From contig JAFRXY010000062.1 of NCBI GenBank assembly GCA_017441385.1, positions 1-55,841 on the forward strand: a stretch of 55,841 bases of DNA, written 5' to 3'. Positions 7,761 to 16,880 of this stretch are shown here, one piece after another (position 1 is the stretch's first letter; each line of letters begins with the position of its first letter). The position numbers and the translations under genes were made by a program. The notes beneath the pieces are model-generated. The model ran no database searches. It was given only the letters and a program-made list of their open reading frames with translations, and had not been told where the DNA came from. Source of the DNA: Clostridia bacterium. Its GTDB lineage: Bacteria > Bacillota > Clostridia > Oscillospirales > Acutalibacteraceae.

Positions 7761-8810
7761 ATGAATGAACCAATCAGACAGACGGTGCTTGATGACAGTC
7801 TGGGAATCAGGGAACAGACCGAGCAGATAGAGAAACTGATTCTTTCCCCGTATGCGACTCTTTCCTGTCAATCCCTCGGACGCGACCGCAAGGAACCTCC
7901 CTGCGAGATGCGGACGGTATTTCAGCGGGACAGGGACAGAATCATCCACTGCAAGGCCTTCAGAAGGTTGAAGCACAAAACGCAGGTCTACCTCGCTCCC
8001 GGCAACGACCATTATCGGACACGGCTGGTGCATACGCTGGAAGTTTCCCAGATTGCCCGGGGCATCGCCCGTTCGCTGCGTCTGAATGAAGATCTGACCG
8101 AAGCGATCTCTCTCGGTCATGATCTGGGGCATACTCCCTTCGGACATGCGGGTGAACGCGTGCTGGATATTGTGCTTGCCTCGTCAGGGGGATTCCGGCA
8201 TTATGAACAGGGCGTCCGTGTGGTGGAAAAGCTGGAAAACGACGGCAAGGGTCTCAACCTTACCAAGGAAGTCCGCGACGGCATTATGTGCCATACAAAA
8301 GGCCCGGAGGCATTTACGCCGGAAGGCAGGATCGTCAGAATCGCGGACAAGATAGCTTACATGAATCACGATATTGACGACAGCATCCGAGCCGGCATTC
8401 TCAGCGAGGAGGATATTCCCGCCCACCTCAGGGAAATTCTGGGGACAGGCTCTTCCAGACGCATCAACAACATGATTCTCAATGTCTACCGGAACAGCCA
8501 TGAAGGCAATATCGGCATGTCGGAGGAATTCTCAAAGGCGTTTTATGAACTTCACTCCTTCCTCTACCGCCATGTTTACAAGGGCAGCGCGGCCAAGGTT
8601 GAGGAAGGCAAGGCGGAAGAACTGATCGAGATTCTGTTCAATTATCTCTGCAACCACCCGAACAGGGTTCCGGGCGAATACCGACAGATCATGAGGGAAG
8701 AAGGAGTCAACCGGGCGGTGGCGGATTATATCGCGGGAATGAGCGACACCTATGTGATAGAGCTTTACAAGGAAATCTTCATACCGAGGGGCTGGGAAGT
8801 TCATTCCTGA
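7761..8810 (+). CDS. dgt: dGTPase-like deoxynucleoside triphosphate triphosphohydrolase
   Basis: A 349-aa HD-domain phosphohydrolase. The metal-binding signature is present: H in RTRLVHTLEVSQIARGIARS, HD in SLGHDLGHTPFGHAGE, and D in YMNHDIDD. Upstream the family motif FRRLKHKTQVY is clear. Members split dNTPs to nucleoside and triphosphate and so tune dNTP pools. The gene begins the operon with dnaG and the sigma genes; dgt next to dnaG-rpoD is a recurrent Clostridia arrangement. The start follows GGGGGAGA about 10 nt upstream. Substrate preference is not predictable from sequence. Confidence 0.92.
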   Translation: MNEPIRQTVLDDSLGIREQTEQIEKLILSPYATLSCQSLGRDRKEPPCEMRTVFQRDRDRIIHCKAFRRLKHKTQVYLAPGNDHYRTRLVHTLEVSQIARGIARSLRLNEDLTEAISLGHDLGHTPFGHAGERVLDIVLASSGGFRHYEQGVRVVEKLENDGKGLNLTKEVRDGIMCHTKGPEAFTPEGRIVRIADKIAYMNHDIDDSIRAGILSEEDIPAHLREILGTGSSRRINNMILNVYRNSHEGNIGMSEEFSKAFYELHSFLYRHVYKGSAAKVEEGKAEELIEILFNYLCNHPNRVPGEYRQIMREEGVNRAVADYIAGMSDTYVIELYKEIFIPRGWEVHS

Positions 8811-8831
8811 TTATTTTATACAGGGAGGGGA

Positions 8832-10592
8832 ATGCAGATCTTGCTGTCGCAGGAATTTATCAACGAAGTCAAGGACAGAAATGACATTACCGATGTAATA
8901 AGCGGGTATGTCACATTAAAAAGAAGCGGACGCAATTCCAAGGGACTGTGTCCTTTTCATTCGGAAAAAACGCCCTCCTTCACGGTGTTCGGCGACACGG
9001 CGTCATTCTACTGTTTCGGATGTCAGGCGGGAGGGGACGTCATCGGATTTATCAGAAGAATTGAGAATCTTGATTATGTCGAGGCGGTGAAGTTCCTAGC
9101 CAACCGCGCCGGACTGGCGGTTCCCGAAGAAGGCCGGAATGACGGCCTTTCACACATGCGCAACCGGATCCGTGAACAGAACCGCGAAGCAGGAAGGTTC
9201 TTTTACCGGTCGCTCTATTCTCCCGCGGGAAGGCATGCGCTGGACTATTTTCATTCCCGCGGCCTGACCGATGAAACCATCCGGCATTTCGGGCTGGGGT
9301 GGTCTCCCGATGGCTGGGATCAGCTGGCGCGTCATCTGGAGGAACTGGGGTTCAGACGTGACGAAATTCTGGCGGCGGATCTGGGTTATACATCGCGGAA
9401 GGGCGGAATCATCGACAGGTTCCGCAACAGGGTGATGTTCCCGATCATAGACTTGCAGGGCAATGTTCTGGCGTTCGGCGGAAGGAGATTTACCGACGAC
9501 GCGGTGGGGGGAAAGTATGTCAATACCAGTGATACGCTGATCTACAAGAAGACAAATCATCTCTTTGCCATGAATCTTGCCAAAAACAGCAAGTCGCGGG
9601 AGCTTATCCTTTGCGAAGGGTATATGGACGTGATCGCCCTGCATCAGGCGGGATTCACCAATGCCGTCGCGGCGCTGGGCACCGCCGTCACCCCTCAGCA
9701 GGCGCGTGTCCTTCACAAGTACGCCGACAGAGTGGTGCTCTCACAGGACGGCGATGAAGCCGGACAGAAATCAATTGCCCGTTCCATACCCATCATGAAG
9801 GAGGAAGGGCTTGATGTGCGGGTGCTCCAGATTGCCGGCGCAAAGGATCCCGATGAATTCATCAGGAAATACGGCCCCGAACGCTTCAAGTCACTTCTGG
9901 AAGGATGCTCGAACGATATAGAATACAGCATTTTGCGCATTGAATCCAAATACGACATTTCGACCGATGACGGCAGGCTGCATTATTTACAGGAAGTCTG
10001 CGGCTATCTCAGTGAACTGGGGTCTCTGGAACGCGAGGTGTATGCCTCAAGAATCGCGGACAAGCTGCACATAGAAAAATCCGCCGTCATCAGCCAGTCG
10101 GAAGCCTCCGCCCGCCGCAGAGCCAAAATGGAGAAGGAAAAGGAATTTCGCGAAATGGCAAAAAATACCGCGGGCATAGGAAGCAGAATCAATCCGGATC
10201 GCAGTCTGCATCTGCGGGCTTCCAATGCCGAATACTCGCTGCTTTCCATACTTTTTCTGCATCAGGATCTGATAGCAAAAGCGATGACCCGCCTTCCTCC
10301 CGAGGAATTTGTCACAGAATTCGGAAGGAGGATTTATCAGCAGTTCATCGAGATTCATTCTTCCGGTCAGGAAGTCAGCATGTCACTGCTGAGCACGCAG
10401 TTCAGCGAGGAGGAATCCGCCGAGATTGTCCGCGTCATCAATTCCTACGACACTGTGGGAACCAATGATTTTGACACTCTCATCGGAATTATCAAGAGCG
10501 AGCATTTCACGCCTAAACCGCAGGACGCGGCCAAGCTGTCGGCGGACGAGCTTCTTGAGCAGATGAACCGGCTCAAGAAAAAGAAAAACTGA
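8832..10592 (+). CDS. dnaG: DNA primase
   Basis: Synthesises RNA primers for the replisome. 586 aa, normal for a bacterial DnaG. The N-terminal CHC2 zinc finger is present (CPFH at 40-43 with CFGC at 61-64). The Toprim catalytic core follows around residues 255-340: ELILCEGYMDVIAL with the catalytic Glu, then LSQDGDEAG. The C-terminal 130 residues form the helicase-binding domain (EYSLLSILFLHQ). ATG 8832 sits only 3 nt after GGGAGG, a short spacing, but the N-terminus aligns with the family; a TTG at 8841 is the alternative. It lies 21 bp after dgt and 87 bp before the first sigma gene. Confidence 0.97.
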   Translation: MQILLSQEFINEVKDRNDITDVISGYVTLKRSGRNSKGLCPFHSEKTPSFTVFGDTASFYCFGCQAGGDVIGFIRRIENLDYVEAVKFLANRAGLAVPEEGRNDGLSHMRNRIREQNREAGRFFYRSLYSPAGRHALDYFHSRGLTDETIRHFGLGWSPDGWDQLARHLEELGFRRDEILAADLGYTSRKGGIIDRFRNRVMFPIIDLQGNVLAFGGRRFTDDAVGGKYVNTSDTLIYKKTNHLFAMNLAKNSKSRELILCEGYMDVIALHQAGFTNAVAALGTAVTPQQARVLHKYADRVVLSQDGDEAGQKSIARSIPIMKEEGLDVRVLQIAGAKDPDEFIRKYGPERFKSLLEGCSNDIEYSILRIESKYDISTDDGRLHYLQEVCGYLSELGSLEREVYASRIADKLHIEKSAVISQSEASARRRAKMEKEKEFREMAKNTAGIGSRINPDRSLHLRASNAEYSLLSILFLHQDLIAKAMTRLPPEEFVTEFGRRIYQQFIEIHSSGQEVSMSLLSTQFSEEESAEIVRVINSYDTVGTNDFDTLIGIIKSEHFTPKPQDAAKLSADELLEQMNRLKKKKN

Positions 10593-10679
10593 TGGTTCAG
10601 GCTGAAGAATTCCATCATTATATCAATAACGGAAGTTAAATATGCAAATTCCCAAAGCAACGAAAGGTTGATTAAACAC

Positions 10680-11783
10680 ATGGCAGCAACAAACGCAAAG
10701 TCTATTCTAAAGGAACTTGCCGAAAAAGCCAAGGCTAACGGCAGCATTTCTCATCAGGAGATTATGGACGCTCTGGCGGACGTCGACGTTAATCCCGAAA
10801 CCATCGAGAGCTTTTATTTGAAGCTGGAAAGCATGGAAATCGAGATTATTGAAAACGACGAGGAAAGTCTTTCCATTGAATCGCTTGAAATCAACGAAGA
10901 TGAAGACGATGAAGAAAGAGGAAGCAGTTACTATAATGATGCCGAAGCAATGGGCGTTTATGTTGAGGATCCCGTCAAGGCTTATTTACGGGATATCGGA
11001 AAAATCAGGCTTCTCTCCAACGATGAAGAAAAGGAGCTTGCCGCAAAAATCATGGCGGGCGACAAGGAGGCAAAGAAAAGGCTCAGCGAGGCAAATCTCA
11101 GGCTGGTGGTAAGCATTGCCAAGAAATATATGAACCGCGGTCTGCAATTTCTTGATCTGATACAGGAGGGAAATCTGGGACTCATCAAGGCGGTGGAGAA
11201 ATTTGACCCCAGCAAAGGGTTTAAATTTTCCACATATGCCACGTGGTGGATACGTCAGGCCATTACAAGGGCCATCGCTGATCAGGCAAGGACAATACGC
11301 ATACCTGTTCACATGGTGGAAACAATAAATAAAGTGAAACGCGCCAAGGCACAGCTCACCGCTGAGAATGAGAAAGAGCCGCGTCCTGAGGAAATTGCAC
11401 GGCTGCTTGGCATGGATCCCGAAAAGGTGCGTGAAATCATCCGCATTTCACAGGAACCCGTTTCGCTCGAAACTCCTATCGGCGAAGAGGAGGACAGCCA
11501 TCTCGGTGACTTTATCAAGGACGAGGATCAGGCGGCGCCGGAAGACGCTGTGGGCAATATGATTCTGCACGACCTGATTTCAGAGGTGCTCGACACCCTT
11601 ACCGAGCGGGAAGCGGAGGTGATCCGTCTGAGATACGGTCTGGAAGACGGCAGATGTCATACACTTGAGGAAGTCGGAAAACAGTTCGATGTGACCAGAG
11701 AGAGAATCAGACAGATAGAGGTAAAGGCAATTCGCAAGCTGAGACATGTTACACGCAGCAGCAAGCTCAAAGGCTTTACATAA
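10680..11783 (+). CDS. Primary-type sigma-70 factor, copy 1 of 3
   Basis: A 367-aa RpoD/SigA-family sigma factor. It has a region 1.1-like N-terminus ([20 protein letters not shown]), an acidic linker (about 55-80), then region 1.2 [11 protein letters not shown], region 2 ([37 protein letters not shown]), region 2.4 ([18 protein letters not shown]), region 3, and the region 4.2 helix-turn-helix ([19 protein letters not shown]). The C-terminus ends KLKGFT, unlike the canonical KLKDFL. ATG at 10680 follows GAAAGG with 12-nt spacing; an in-frame TTG at 10668 abuts the RBS and is rejected. Its region 3-4 half is nearly the same as that of copy 2, while its N-terminus differs from both others. Confidence 0.95.
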   Translation: MAATNAKSILKELAEKAKANGSISHQEIMDALADVDVNPETIESFYLKLESMEIEIIENDEESLSIESLEINEDEDDEERGSSYYNDAEAMGVYVEDPVKAYLRDIGKIRLLSNDEEKELAAKIMAGDKEAKKRLSEANLRLVVSIAKKYMNRGLQFLDLIQEGNLGLIKAVEKFDPSKGFKFSTYATWWIRQAITRAIADQARTIRIPVHMVETINKVKRAKAQLTAENEKEPRPEEIARLLGMDPEKVREIIRISQEPVSLETPIGEEEDSHLGDFIKDEDQAAPEDAVGNMILHDLISEVLDTLTEREAEVIRLRYGLEDGRCHTLEEVGKQFDVTRERIRQIEVKAIRKLRHVTRSSKLKGFT

Positions 11784-11817
11784 TATCTTTTTGTGTTATT
11801 GAGGGAGGGATCGTATT

Positions 11818-12873
11818 TTGAGTACGTCAGAAAAAAAAGAAACACTTCGTAAGCTCGTTGAATCGGGAAAAGCCAAAGGAAGTCTCAGCAACAGAGAAAT
11901 TATCGACACCCTTGCCGACGTCAATATCAGTGCCGAGCAGCTCGAAAAGCTCTATGACAAGCTGGAGGCAAACGGCATTGAAATCGTTGAGGATTCACTG
12001 GAAGACGTAATGGACGATATTTCCGCCGACCCCGGAAGTGATGAAGTGCTGGTCGATGATTCGGTCAAAATGTATCTCAGGGAAATAGGCAGCATTGAAA
12101 TGCTTACCCCCGAAGAAGAAAAGGACATTGCCCGCAGAATAACAGAAGGGGATGACAGCGCCAAGAAGCGCCTGAGCGACGCCAATCTGAGACTTGTCGT
12201 CAGCATAGCGAAAAGGTATATGAATCGCGGACTTCCGTTCCTTGATCTGATACAGGAAGGCAATCTCGGTCTGATCAAAGCCGTGGAAAAATTCGACCCG
12301 ACAAAGGGATTCCGCTTTTCCACCTACGCGACATGGTGGATCAGGCAGTCGATTACCCGCGCTATCGCGGATCAGTCGAGAACCATACGTATTCCCGTTC
12401 ACATGGTGGAAAATATAAACAAGGTCAAGCGTGCCAAGGCTCAGCTTCTCGCCGAAAATGAGAAAGAGCCGCGCCCTGAGGACATTGCCGACCTGCTTGG
12501 AATGGACGAGGCAAAGGTGCGGGAGATTATTCGCATTTCTCAGGAGCCGGTTTCTCTTGAAACCCCCATCGGCGAGGAAGAAGACAGCCATCTCGGTGAT
12601 TTTATCAAGGACGATGAACAGAAAGCGCCGGAGGATGTGGTAAGCAACATGATGCTGCACGACCTGATTTCCGAGGTGCTGGAAACCCTGAGCGACAGGG
12701 AGGCGGAGGTAATCCGCCTGCGATACGGCCTGGTTGACGGCAGGTGCCATACGCTGGAAGAAGTCGGTCTGAGATTTGATGTGACACGTGAACGCATCCG
12801 GCAGATAGAAGCAAAGGCGCTGAGAAAGCTCAGGCAGTTTACAAGAAGAAACAAGCTGAACGGATATACATAA
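11818..12873 (+). CDS. Primary-type sigma-70 factor, copy 2 of 3
   Basis: 351 aa with a TTG start 10 nt after GGGAGGG. All sigma regions 1.2-4.2 are present. The protein looks mosaic by eye. Its first ~105 residues track copy 3 ([53 protein letters not shown]). From region 2.2 on it tracks copy 1 ([58 protein letters not shown]). This suggests recombination or gene conversion between tandem copies. Odd points are [10 protein letters not shown] in region 2.4 and the C-terminus RRNKLNGYT. It lies 34 bp after copy 1 with no promoter or terminator seen between them. Confidence 0.94.
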   Translation: MSTSEKKETLRKLVESGKAKGSLSNREIIDTLADVNISAEQLEKLYDKLEANGIEIVEDSLEDVMDDISADPGSDEVLVDDSVKMYLREIGSIEMLTPEEEKDIARRITEGDDSAKKRLSDANLRLVVSIAKRYMNRGLPFLDLIQEGNLGLIKAVEKFDPTKGFRFSTYATWWIRQSITRAIADQSRTIRIPVHMVENINKVKRAKAQLLAENEKEPRPEDIADLLGMDEAKVREIIRISQEPVSLETPIGEEEDSHLGDFIKDDEQKAPEDVVSNMMLHDLISEVLETLSDREAEVIRLRYGLVDGRCHTLEEVGLRFDVTRERIRQIEAKALRKLRQFTRRNKLNGYT

Positions 12874-12921
12874 TCGGAATGTATCTTTTCGCGACGATAC
12901 ACGGTATAGGAGGGAGTAGCT

Positions 12922-13992
12922 TTGCATCCGACAGATAAAAAGGGAACGCTGCGAAAACTTGTCGAAACGGGCAGGGAAAAGGGCAGCCTGAGCAATCAGG
13001 AAATTCTCGACGCTCTTTCCGAAATCAATTTCAGTCCCGAGCAGCTGGAAAAGCTCTATGAAAAGCTGGAGGCAAACGGAATCGAAATAGTAGAAGACAG
13101 CTTAGAAGATGAAAATATGGAAGAACTGGCGTCAGAGGAGGAGGCTTACTCTTATGACAACAGTATCATTGACGATCCCGTAAAGATGTATCTGAGAGAA
13201 ATCGGCAGTATTCCGATGCTTACTGCCGAGGAGGAACATGATATTGCCCGCCGGATCGCGGAAGGGGACGAGAGTGCCAAAAAACGGCTCAGTGAAGCTA
13301 ATCTCCGGCTGGTTGTGAGTATTGCCAAGAGATATATCGGCAGAGGAATGCCATTGCTTGATTTGATTCAGGAGGGAAATCTCGGCCTGATCAAGGCTGT
13401 GGACAAGTTCGACCCTTCCAAGGGATTTAAATTTTCCACTTATGCAACATGGTGGATACGTCAGGCGGTTTCACGGGCTATCGCAGATCAGGCCAGGACG
13501 ATCAGAATTCCGGTGCATATGGTGGAGAATATCAATCGGGTGAAGAAGGCGCAGGCGCATCTGCTGAATGAATACGGAAAGGATCCCACCAACGCGGAGG
13601 TTGCTCAGTACGCCGGTATTCCGGAAGAAAAGGTTGTGGAAATCCTGCGTGTTTCGCAGGATATCGTTTCTCTTGAAGCCCCGATCGGAGATGAAGGGGA
13701 GAGTCACTTCGGAGATACCATAAAAGACGATACCCAAGAGGATCCGGAAGATGCCGCTTCCAGCAGCATGCTCAAGGAGCAGCTGAACAAAGCTCTCTAC
13801 ACGCTTACGCCACGCGAGATGGCTGTTCTTAAACTGCGTTACGGTCTTGAAGACGGGAAGAATCACACTCTTGAACAGGTAGGCGCGGAATTCAACGTCA
13901 CCCGTGAACGTATCCGTCAGATCGAGACAAAGGCACTCCGCAAACTGAGACACCCCAGCCGCAGTAAGAAACTGAAGGATTTTCTTCCGTGA
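12922..13992 (+). CDS. rpoD: Primary-type sigma-70 factor, copy 3 of 3 (most canonical C-terminus)
   Basis: 356 aa, TTG start after GGAGGGAG. Region 1.1 ([17 protein letters not shown]) resembles copy 2. Region 2 reads [20 protein letters not shown] and region 2.4 [18 protein letters not shown]. Region 4 ([35 protein letters not shown]) ends in [11 protein letters not shown], the usual end of Firmicute SigA. By that C-terminus this copy is the best candidate for the ancestral housekeeping sigma, with copies 1 and 2 as derived duplicates. The -35 and -10 reading segments of all three are so alike that they probably bind overlapping promoter sets. A new promoter starts at 14033 directly after it. 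Confidence 0.95.
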   Translation: MHPTDKKGTLRKLVETGREKGSLSNQEILDALSEINFSPEQLEKLYEKLEANGIEIVEDSLEDENMEELASEEEAYSYDNSIIDDPVKMYLREIGSIPMLTAEEEHDIARRIAEGDESAKKRLSEANLRLVVSIAKRYIGRGMPLLDLIQEGNLGLIKAVDKFDPSKGFKFSTYATWWIRQAVSRAIADQARTIRIPVHMVENINRVKKAQAHLLNEYGKDPTNAEVAQYAGIPEEKVVEILRVSQDIVSLEAPIGDEGESHFGDTIKDDTQEDPEDAASSSMLKEQLNKALYTLTPREMAVLKLRYGLEDGKNHTLEQVGAEFNVTRERIRQIETKALRKLRHPSRSKKLKDFLP

Positions 13993-14032
13993 TGGTATTG
14001 CTGATGAAGAACAAAAATGTTCCGCTTTTATA

Positions 14033-14061
14033 TTGACAATTCAATAAATTTATTTTATTAT
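14033..14061 (+). promoter_or_regulatory. Promoter of the repeat-rich membrane protein gene
   Basis: TTGACA (14033-14038), 17-nt spacer, TATTAT (14056-14061), about 65 nt before the RBS GAAGGGA. It starts 40 bp after the third sigma gene. Confidence 0.8.
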
Positions 14062-14135
14062 AGTATTATGTACACAATGAATCAACATTTGTACACGGAA
14101 GTCATCTAATAATTTTTGAAGGGAAGTATTCTATT

Positions 14136-15104
14136 ATGGAAAACAATCCGAAGCCAGAAAATAACCAAATACCTTCGCTCAACACCATTCCTGATCTTCC
14201 TACGGTTGATCTGCCGAATCTGAACAACATCCAGCCTGCCCAGCCGGCACAGGCCGCTCAGCCGGCACAGGCCGCTCAGCCGATTCAGCCCGCTCAGGCA
14301 ATTCCGCAGACGCAGACTTACGGTTATCCTGTGAATAATGTTCCTTATATGCAGGCTGCCGTCCCTCAGGCTCTGACCGTTAAAAAGCGTTCCGCAGGCC
14401 GTATTGTGGCGCTTGTTTTCGGTATTATACTTATTGTCATCAATGTCCTGCTGGAATTGTTGCTTTTCATCGGAGATGCCGCCAACGGTTTTTCGGATCC
14501 TTCCACTATGGCCGTAGGATATATTTTCTTTGGCTTCTTCCTGCTGATCGGCATATTGCTGACCGTTTTCGGATCACGGAAAAGTACCCAGACGGTTTAT
14601 GCCGGTATTCAGCAGCCCTATTATGGAACTCCCGTACAGACAGCACAGCCCTATACCACAACGCCGGTACAGACCGCCGCTCCGGTACAGACCGCTGCTC
14701 CGGTACAGACCGCTGCTCCGGTACAGACCGCTGCTCCGGTACAGACTGCAAATCCTGCACAGCCTCAGGCGACCCCTGCCACAAATACAGCGGCTTTCAA
14801 TTATACGCCTACTTCTACAGTGATAGGGGAAGACTTGGAAACACTAGGAAGAAAGTCTGCCAATAAAACCGCCATGGCAGCCATCGGCATTGTCATACTT
14901 ATGTGGGTGATTTTCTTATTTGTCATATTCTTCTTGAATCGATTGGTATTGATGGCATGGTGGTTCTATATCGTTCCCATCTTCTTCTCCGGAGCGGCCA
15001 TCAAAACCTGCTCTAAATCCAAGCTGGCGTGGGTTTCTTTGATCATTTCAATCGTATCAATTGTCTTGTACTTTGCTGTTACGATCTTTTTAGCCACCTT
15101 GTAA
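14136..15104 (+). CDS. Membrane protein with two Pro/Gln/Ala repeat tracts
   Basis: A 322-aa protein of unknown function. Residues 30-60 carry QPAQAAQPAQ-type repeats. Two membrane segments follow (about 87-112 and 125-147). A second low-complexity tract holds about five copies of PVQTAA (about 175-210). Three or four further membrane segments lie near 245-267, 268-288 and 298-320. The overall shape is a soluble repeat arm, a membrane pair, a second arm and a C-terminal membrane cluster. The Pro-rich arms could be binding platforms or spacers, but no domain is recognised. It has its own strong promoter and RBS, separate from the sigma operon. Confidence 0.75.
   Translation: MENNPKPENNQIPSLNTIPDLPTVDLPNLNNIQPAQPAQAAQPAQAAQPIQPAQAIPQTQTYGYPVNNVPYMQAAVPQALTVKKRSAGRIVALVFGIILIVINVLLELLLFIGDAANGFSDPSTMAVGYIFFGFFLLIGILLTVFGSRKSTQTVYAGIQQPYYGTPVQTAQPYTTTPVQTAAPVQTAAPVQTAAPVQTAAPVQTANPAQPQATPATNTAAFNYTPTSTVIGEDLETLGRKSANKTAMAAIGIVILMWVIFLFVIFFLNRLVLMAWWFYIVPIFFSGAAIKTCSKSKLAWVSLIISIVSIVLYFAVTIFLATL
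14231..14300 (+). repeat. Coding tandem repeat (first Pro/Ala/Gln tract)
   Basis: Copies of an 18-bp unit built on CAGCCGGCACAGGCCGCT, two near-perfect plus degenerate flanks, encode QPAQAA. It is in frame, so slippage would change arm length without breaking the gene. Confidence 0.7.
14664..14750 (+). repeat. Coding tandem repeat, 18 bp x about 5
   Basis: The unit CCGGTACAGACCGCTGCT is repeated almost perfectly (one early copy has GCCGCT; the last is partial) and encodes PVQTAA. The near-identity at DNA level suggests recent expansion. Confidence 0.9.
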
Positions 15105-15170
15105 TATAATCTTATACAAAAAATCGAATCCTTCTTTGTGCATTTTATATGTTCAGAGAGGGATTTTTGA

Positions 15171-15199
15171 TTGACAAAACAAGTGATTGATGATATAAT
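15171..15199 (+). promoter_or_regulatory. Consensus promoter of the ThrH-like phosphatase gene
   Basis: A perfect TTGACA (15171-15176), a 17-nt spacer and a perfect TATAAT (15194-15199). The in-frame TTG at 15171 is therefore the -35 box, not a start codon, which decides the ATG at 15237. Confidence 0.9.
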
Positions 15200-15236
15200 A
15201 GCACATGAAAAACAAACTCCGAAAGGAAGAGCATTT

Positions 15237-15839
15237 ATGTATATCACCTGTCTTGATCTTGAGGGCGTTCTGGTGCCCGAAATATGGATTGCTTTTGCGG
15301 AGGCTACCGGTATTCCCGAACTGAAAAAGACCACCCGCGATGAACCGGATTATGATAAGCTCATGGCGTACCGCATTGCCATCCTGAAAGAGCACGGGCT
15401 TGGCCTGAAGGAAATACAGGACGTCATCGCCACCATCGAACCGATGGAAGGCGCGAAGGAATTTCTGGATGAGCTACGTTCCATCACACAGGTTATCATT
15501 ATCAGCGACACCTTCAAGGAGTTCGCCACTCCGCTCATGAAAAAGCTGGACTGGCCGACCATTTTCTGCAATTCGCTGGTTGTGTCCGATTCCGGAGAAG
15601 TCACCGGCTTCAAAATGCGGGTGGAGAATTCCAAATATTCCACCGTCCGCGCTTTGCAGTCCATCGGATATGATACCATCGCAAGCGGCGACAGCTACAA
15701 CGACCTTGGCATGATCAAGGCCAGCAAGGCTGGCTTTCTATTCCGCAGCACCGAAAAGATCATTGCAGACAATCCTGATGTTCCGGCGTATGACACCTAC
15801 GATGAATTGCTTGACGCCATCAGACAGTCCATGGTATAA
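15237..15839 (+). CDS. thrH: ThrH-like HAD phosphatase (phosphoserine/homoserine phosphotransferase type)
   Basis: A 200-aa HAD-superfamily enzyme. The N-terminus MYITCLDLEGVLVPEIW is the ThrH signature (the nucleophile is D in LDLEG). Motif II is the serine or threonine in IIISDTF. Motif III is a Lys in the 130-150 region. Motif IV is GDSYNDLGMI. ThrH proteins dephosphorylate phosphoserine and can transfer phosphate to homoserine. RBS GAAAGGAAG lies 7 nt before the ATG. It is monocistronic: its own consensus promoter is just upstream, and a new regulated unit starts at 16019. Confidence 0.85.
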   Translation: MYITCLDLEGVLVPEIWIAFAEATGIPELKKTTRDEPDYDKLMAYRIAILKEHGLGLKEIQDVIATIEPMEGAKEFLDELRSITQVIIISDTFKEFATPLMKKLDWPTIFCNSLVVSDSGEVTGFKMRVENSKYSTVRALQSIGYDTIASGDSYNDLGMIKASKAGFLFRSTEKIIADNPDVPAYDTYDELLDAIRQSMV

Positions 15840-15883
15840 TACATATCTTTGAATCTAAAAGCATAGTAGTATCAAACAGAATT

Positions 15884-15924
15884 CCCGCTTTCGGAAAAAG
15901 GCAAATGCCCTGACCGCAAGCGGG
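15884..15924 (+). terminator. Possible weak terminator after the phosphatase gene
   Basis: CCCGCTT pairs with AAGCGGG across a 27-nt interior that also contains a GCAA..TTGC-poor loop. The downstream U tract is poor (GATGTTTGT). Only moderately convincing. Confidence 0.35.
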
Positions 15925-16018
15925 GATGTTTGTAGATTGGAAAGACAATCGCGGAAAAGCCCGAATCATTTATCATCTTTCAATCGACAAATAGTCTTTC
16001 TATCGCCTGTTTCCGATA

Positions 16019-16032
16019 TGACAAAAATGTCA
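16019..16032 (+). promoter_or_regulatory. Candidate BceR-type operator
   Basis: A perfect inverted repeat TGACA-AAAA-TGTCA. The known BceR consensus in Bacillus is an inverted repeat of the form TnACA-N4-TGTAA, and this site has the same geometry. A second ATGTCAC half-site follows at about 16038-16044. The operator lies about 45 bp upstream of the -10 box, a position suited to activation by the response regulator encoded at 18933. Confidence 0.7.
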
Positions 16033-16073
16033 CATGAATGTCACTTCAATCGATGTCGGAAAGGGTTTCGGTC

Positions 16074-16082
16074 TGGTATAAT
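16074..16082 (+). promoter_or_regulatory. Extended -10 promoter of the Bce-type operon
   Basis: TGGTATAAT is a TGn-extended -10 with no good -35 at 17 bp. Weak -35 contact with an upstream operator is what an activator-dependent promoter looks like. Confidence 0.7.
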
Positions 16083-16115
16083 GATACCGTCAAATGAAAC
16101 AGGAGGGCGAAAGCA

Positions 16116-16880
16116 ATGACCATTCTCGAAGTAAAAGATCTGAAGAAAACTTACACCACACGTCTGGGCGGCAATCAGGTACAGGCGCTCAAAGGCGTGA
16201 CCTTCTCGGCGGAGGAGGGCGAATATGTGGCGATCATGGGCGAATCCGGCTCAGGAAAGACCACACTGCTCAATATCCTTGCCGCGCTCGACAAGCCGAC
16301 GGGCGGCAGCGTGACGCTGGACGGGAAGCATCTCTCTGAGGTGAAGGACGCCGCACTGGCTTCCTTCCGCCGTGAAAATCTCGGCTTCGTCTTTCAGGAA
16401 TTCAACCTGCTGGACACCTTCTCGCTGAAGGACAATATTCTTCTACCGCTTGTGCTGAGCGGCAAGAGCGTTTCCGAAATGAAGACAAGGCTTCTTCCCG
16501 TCGCGGAATCTCTGGGAATCGGCGACATCCTGAACAAATACCCCTACGAAGTTTCCGGCGGACAGAAACAGCGGGCCGCGGCGGCAAGAGCCCTGATCAC
16601 CCATCCCAAGATCATTCTCGCGGACGAGCCGACCGGGGCGCTGGATTCACAGTCCGCGTCCGACCTGCTCCGTGTTTTTGAAAAAATCAACCGCGAGGGA
16701 CAAACCATTCTCATGGTGACCCATTCTACCGACGCGGCGTCCCATGCCGGCCGTGTGCTTTTCATAAGGGACGGCGTGGTGTTTCACCAAATTTACAAAG
16801 GGAACTGCTCCAATGAGCAGTTCTATCAAAAAATCTCCGACACGCTTACCATGCTGAAAAAAGGCGGTGAGGTAAAATGA
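16116..16880 (+). CDS. BceA-like ABC transporter ATPase
   Basis: 254 aa, MacB/LolD-type ATPase: Walker A GESGSGKTT, Q-loop FVFQEFNLLDTFS, signature VSGGQKQRAAAARAL, Walker B IILADEPTGALD. The C-terminal tail of about 30 residues (NEQFYQKISDTLTML) is typical for ATPases of Bce-type peptide detoxification modules. It pairs with the large permease whose ATG overlaps its stop (ATGA). RBS is AGGAGGGC. Together with the operator upstream and the RR/HK downstream it completes a self-regulated module responding to cell-wall-active peptides; the actual peptide is unknown. Confidence 0.93.
   Translation: MTILEVKDLKKTYTTRLGGNQVQALKGVTFSAEEGEYVAIMGESGSGKTTLLNILAALDKPTGGSVTLDGKHLSEVKDAALASFRRENLGFVFQEFNLLDTFSLKDNILLPLVLSGKSVSEMKTRLLPVAESLGIGDILNKYPYEVSGGQKQRAAAARALITHPKIILADEPTGALDSQSASDLLRVFEKINREGQTILMVTHSTDAASHAGRVLFIRDGVVFHQIYKGNCSNEQFYQKISDTLTMLKKGGEVK

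Noticed and set aside
14664-14750. Possible CRISPR-like repeat
   Set aside because: The 18-bp units are contiguous, in frame and coding; there are no spacers.
15171-15236. Upstream TTG start extending the ThrH-like protein by 22 residues
   Set aside because: The TTG belongs to the -35 box of a consensus promoter and the family begins at MYITCLDLEG with a good RBS.
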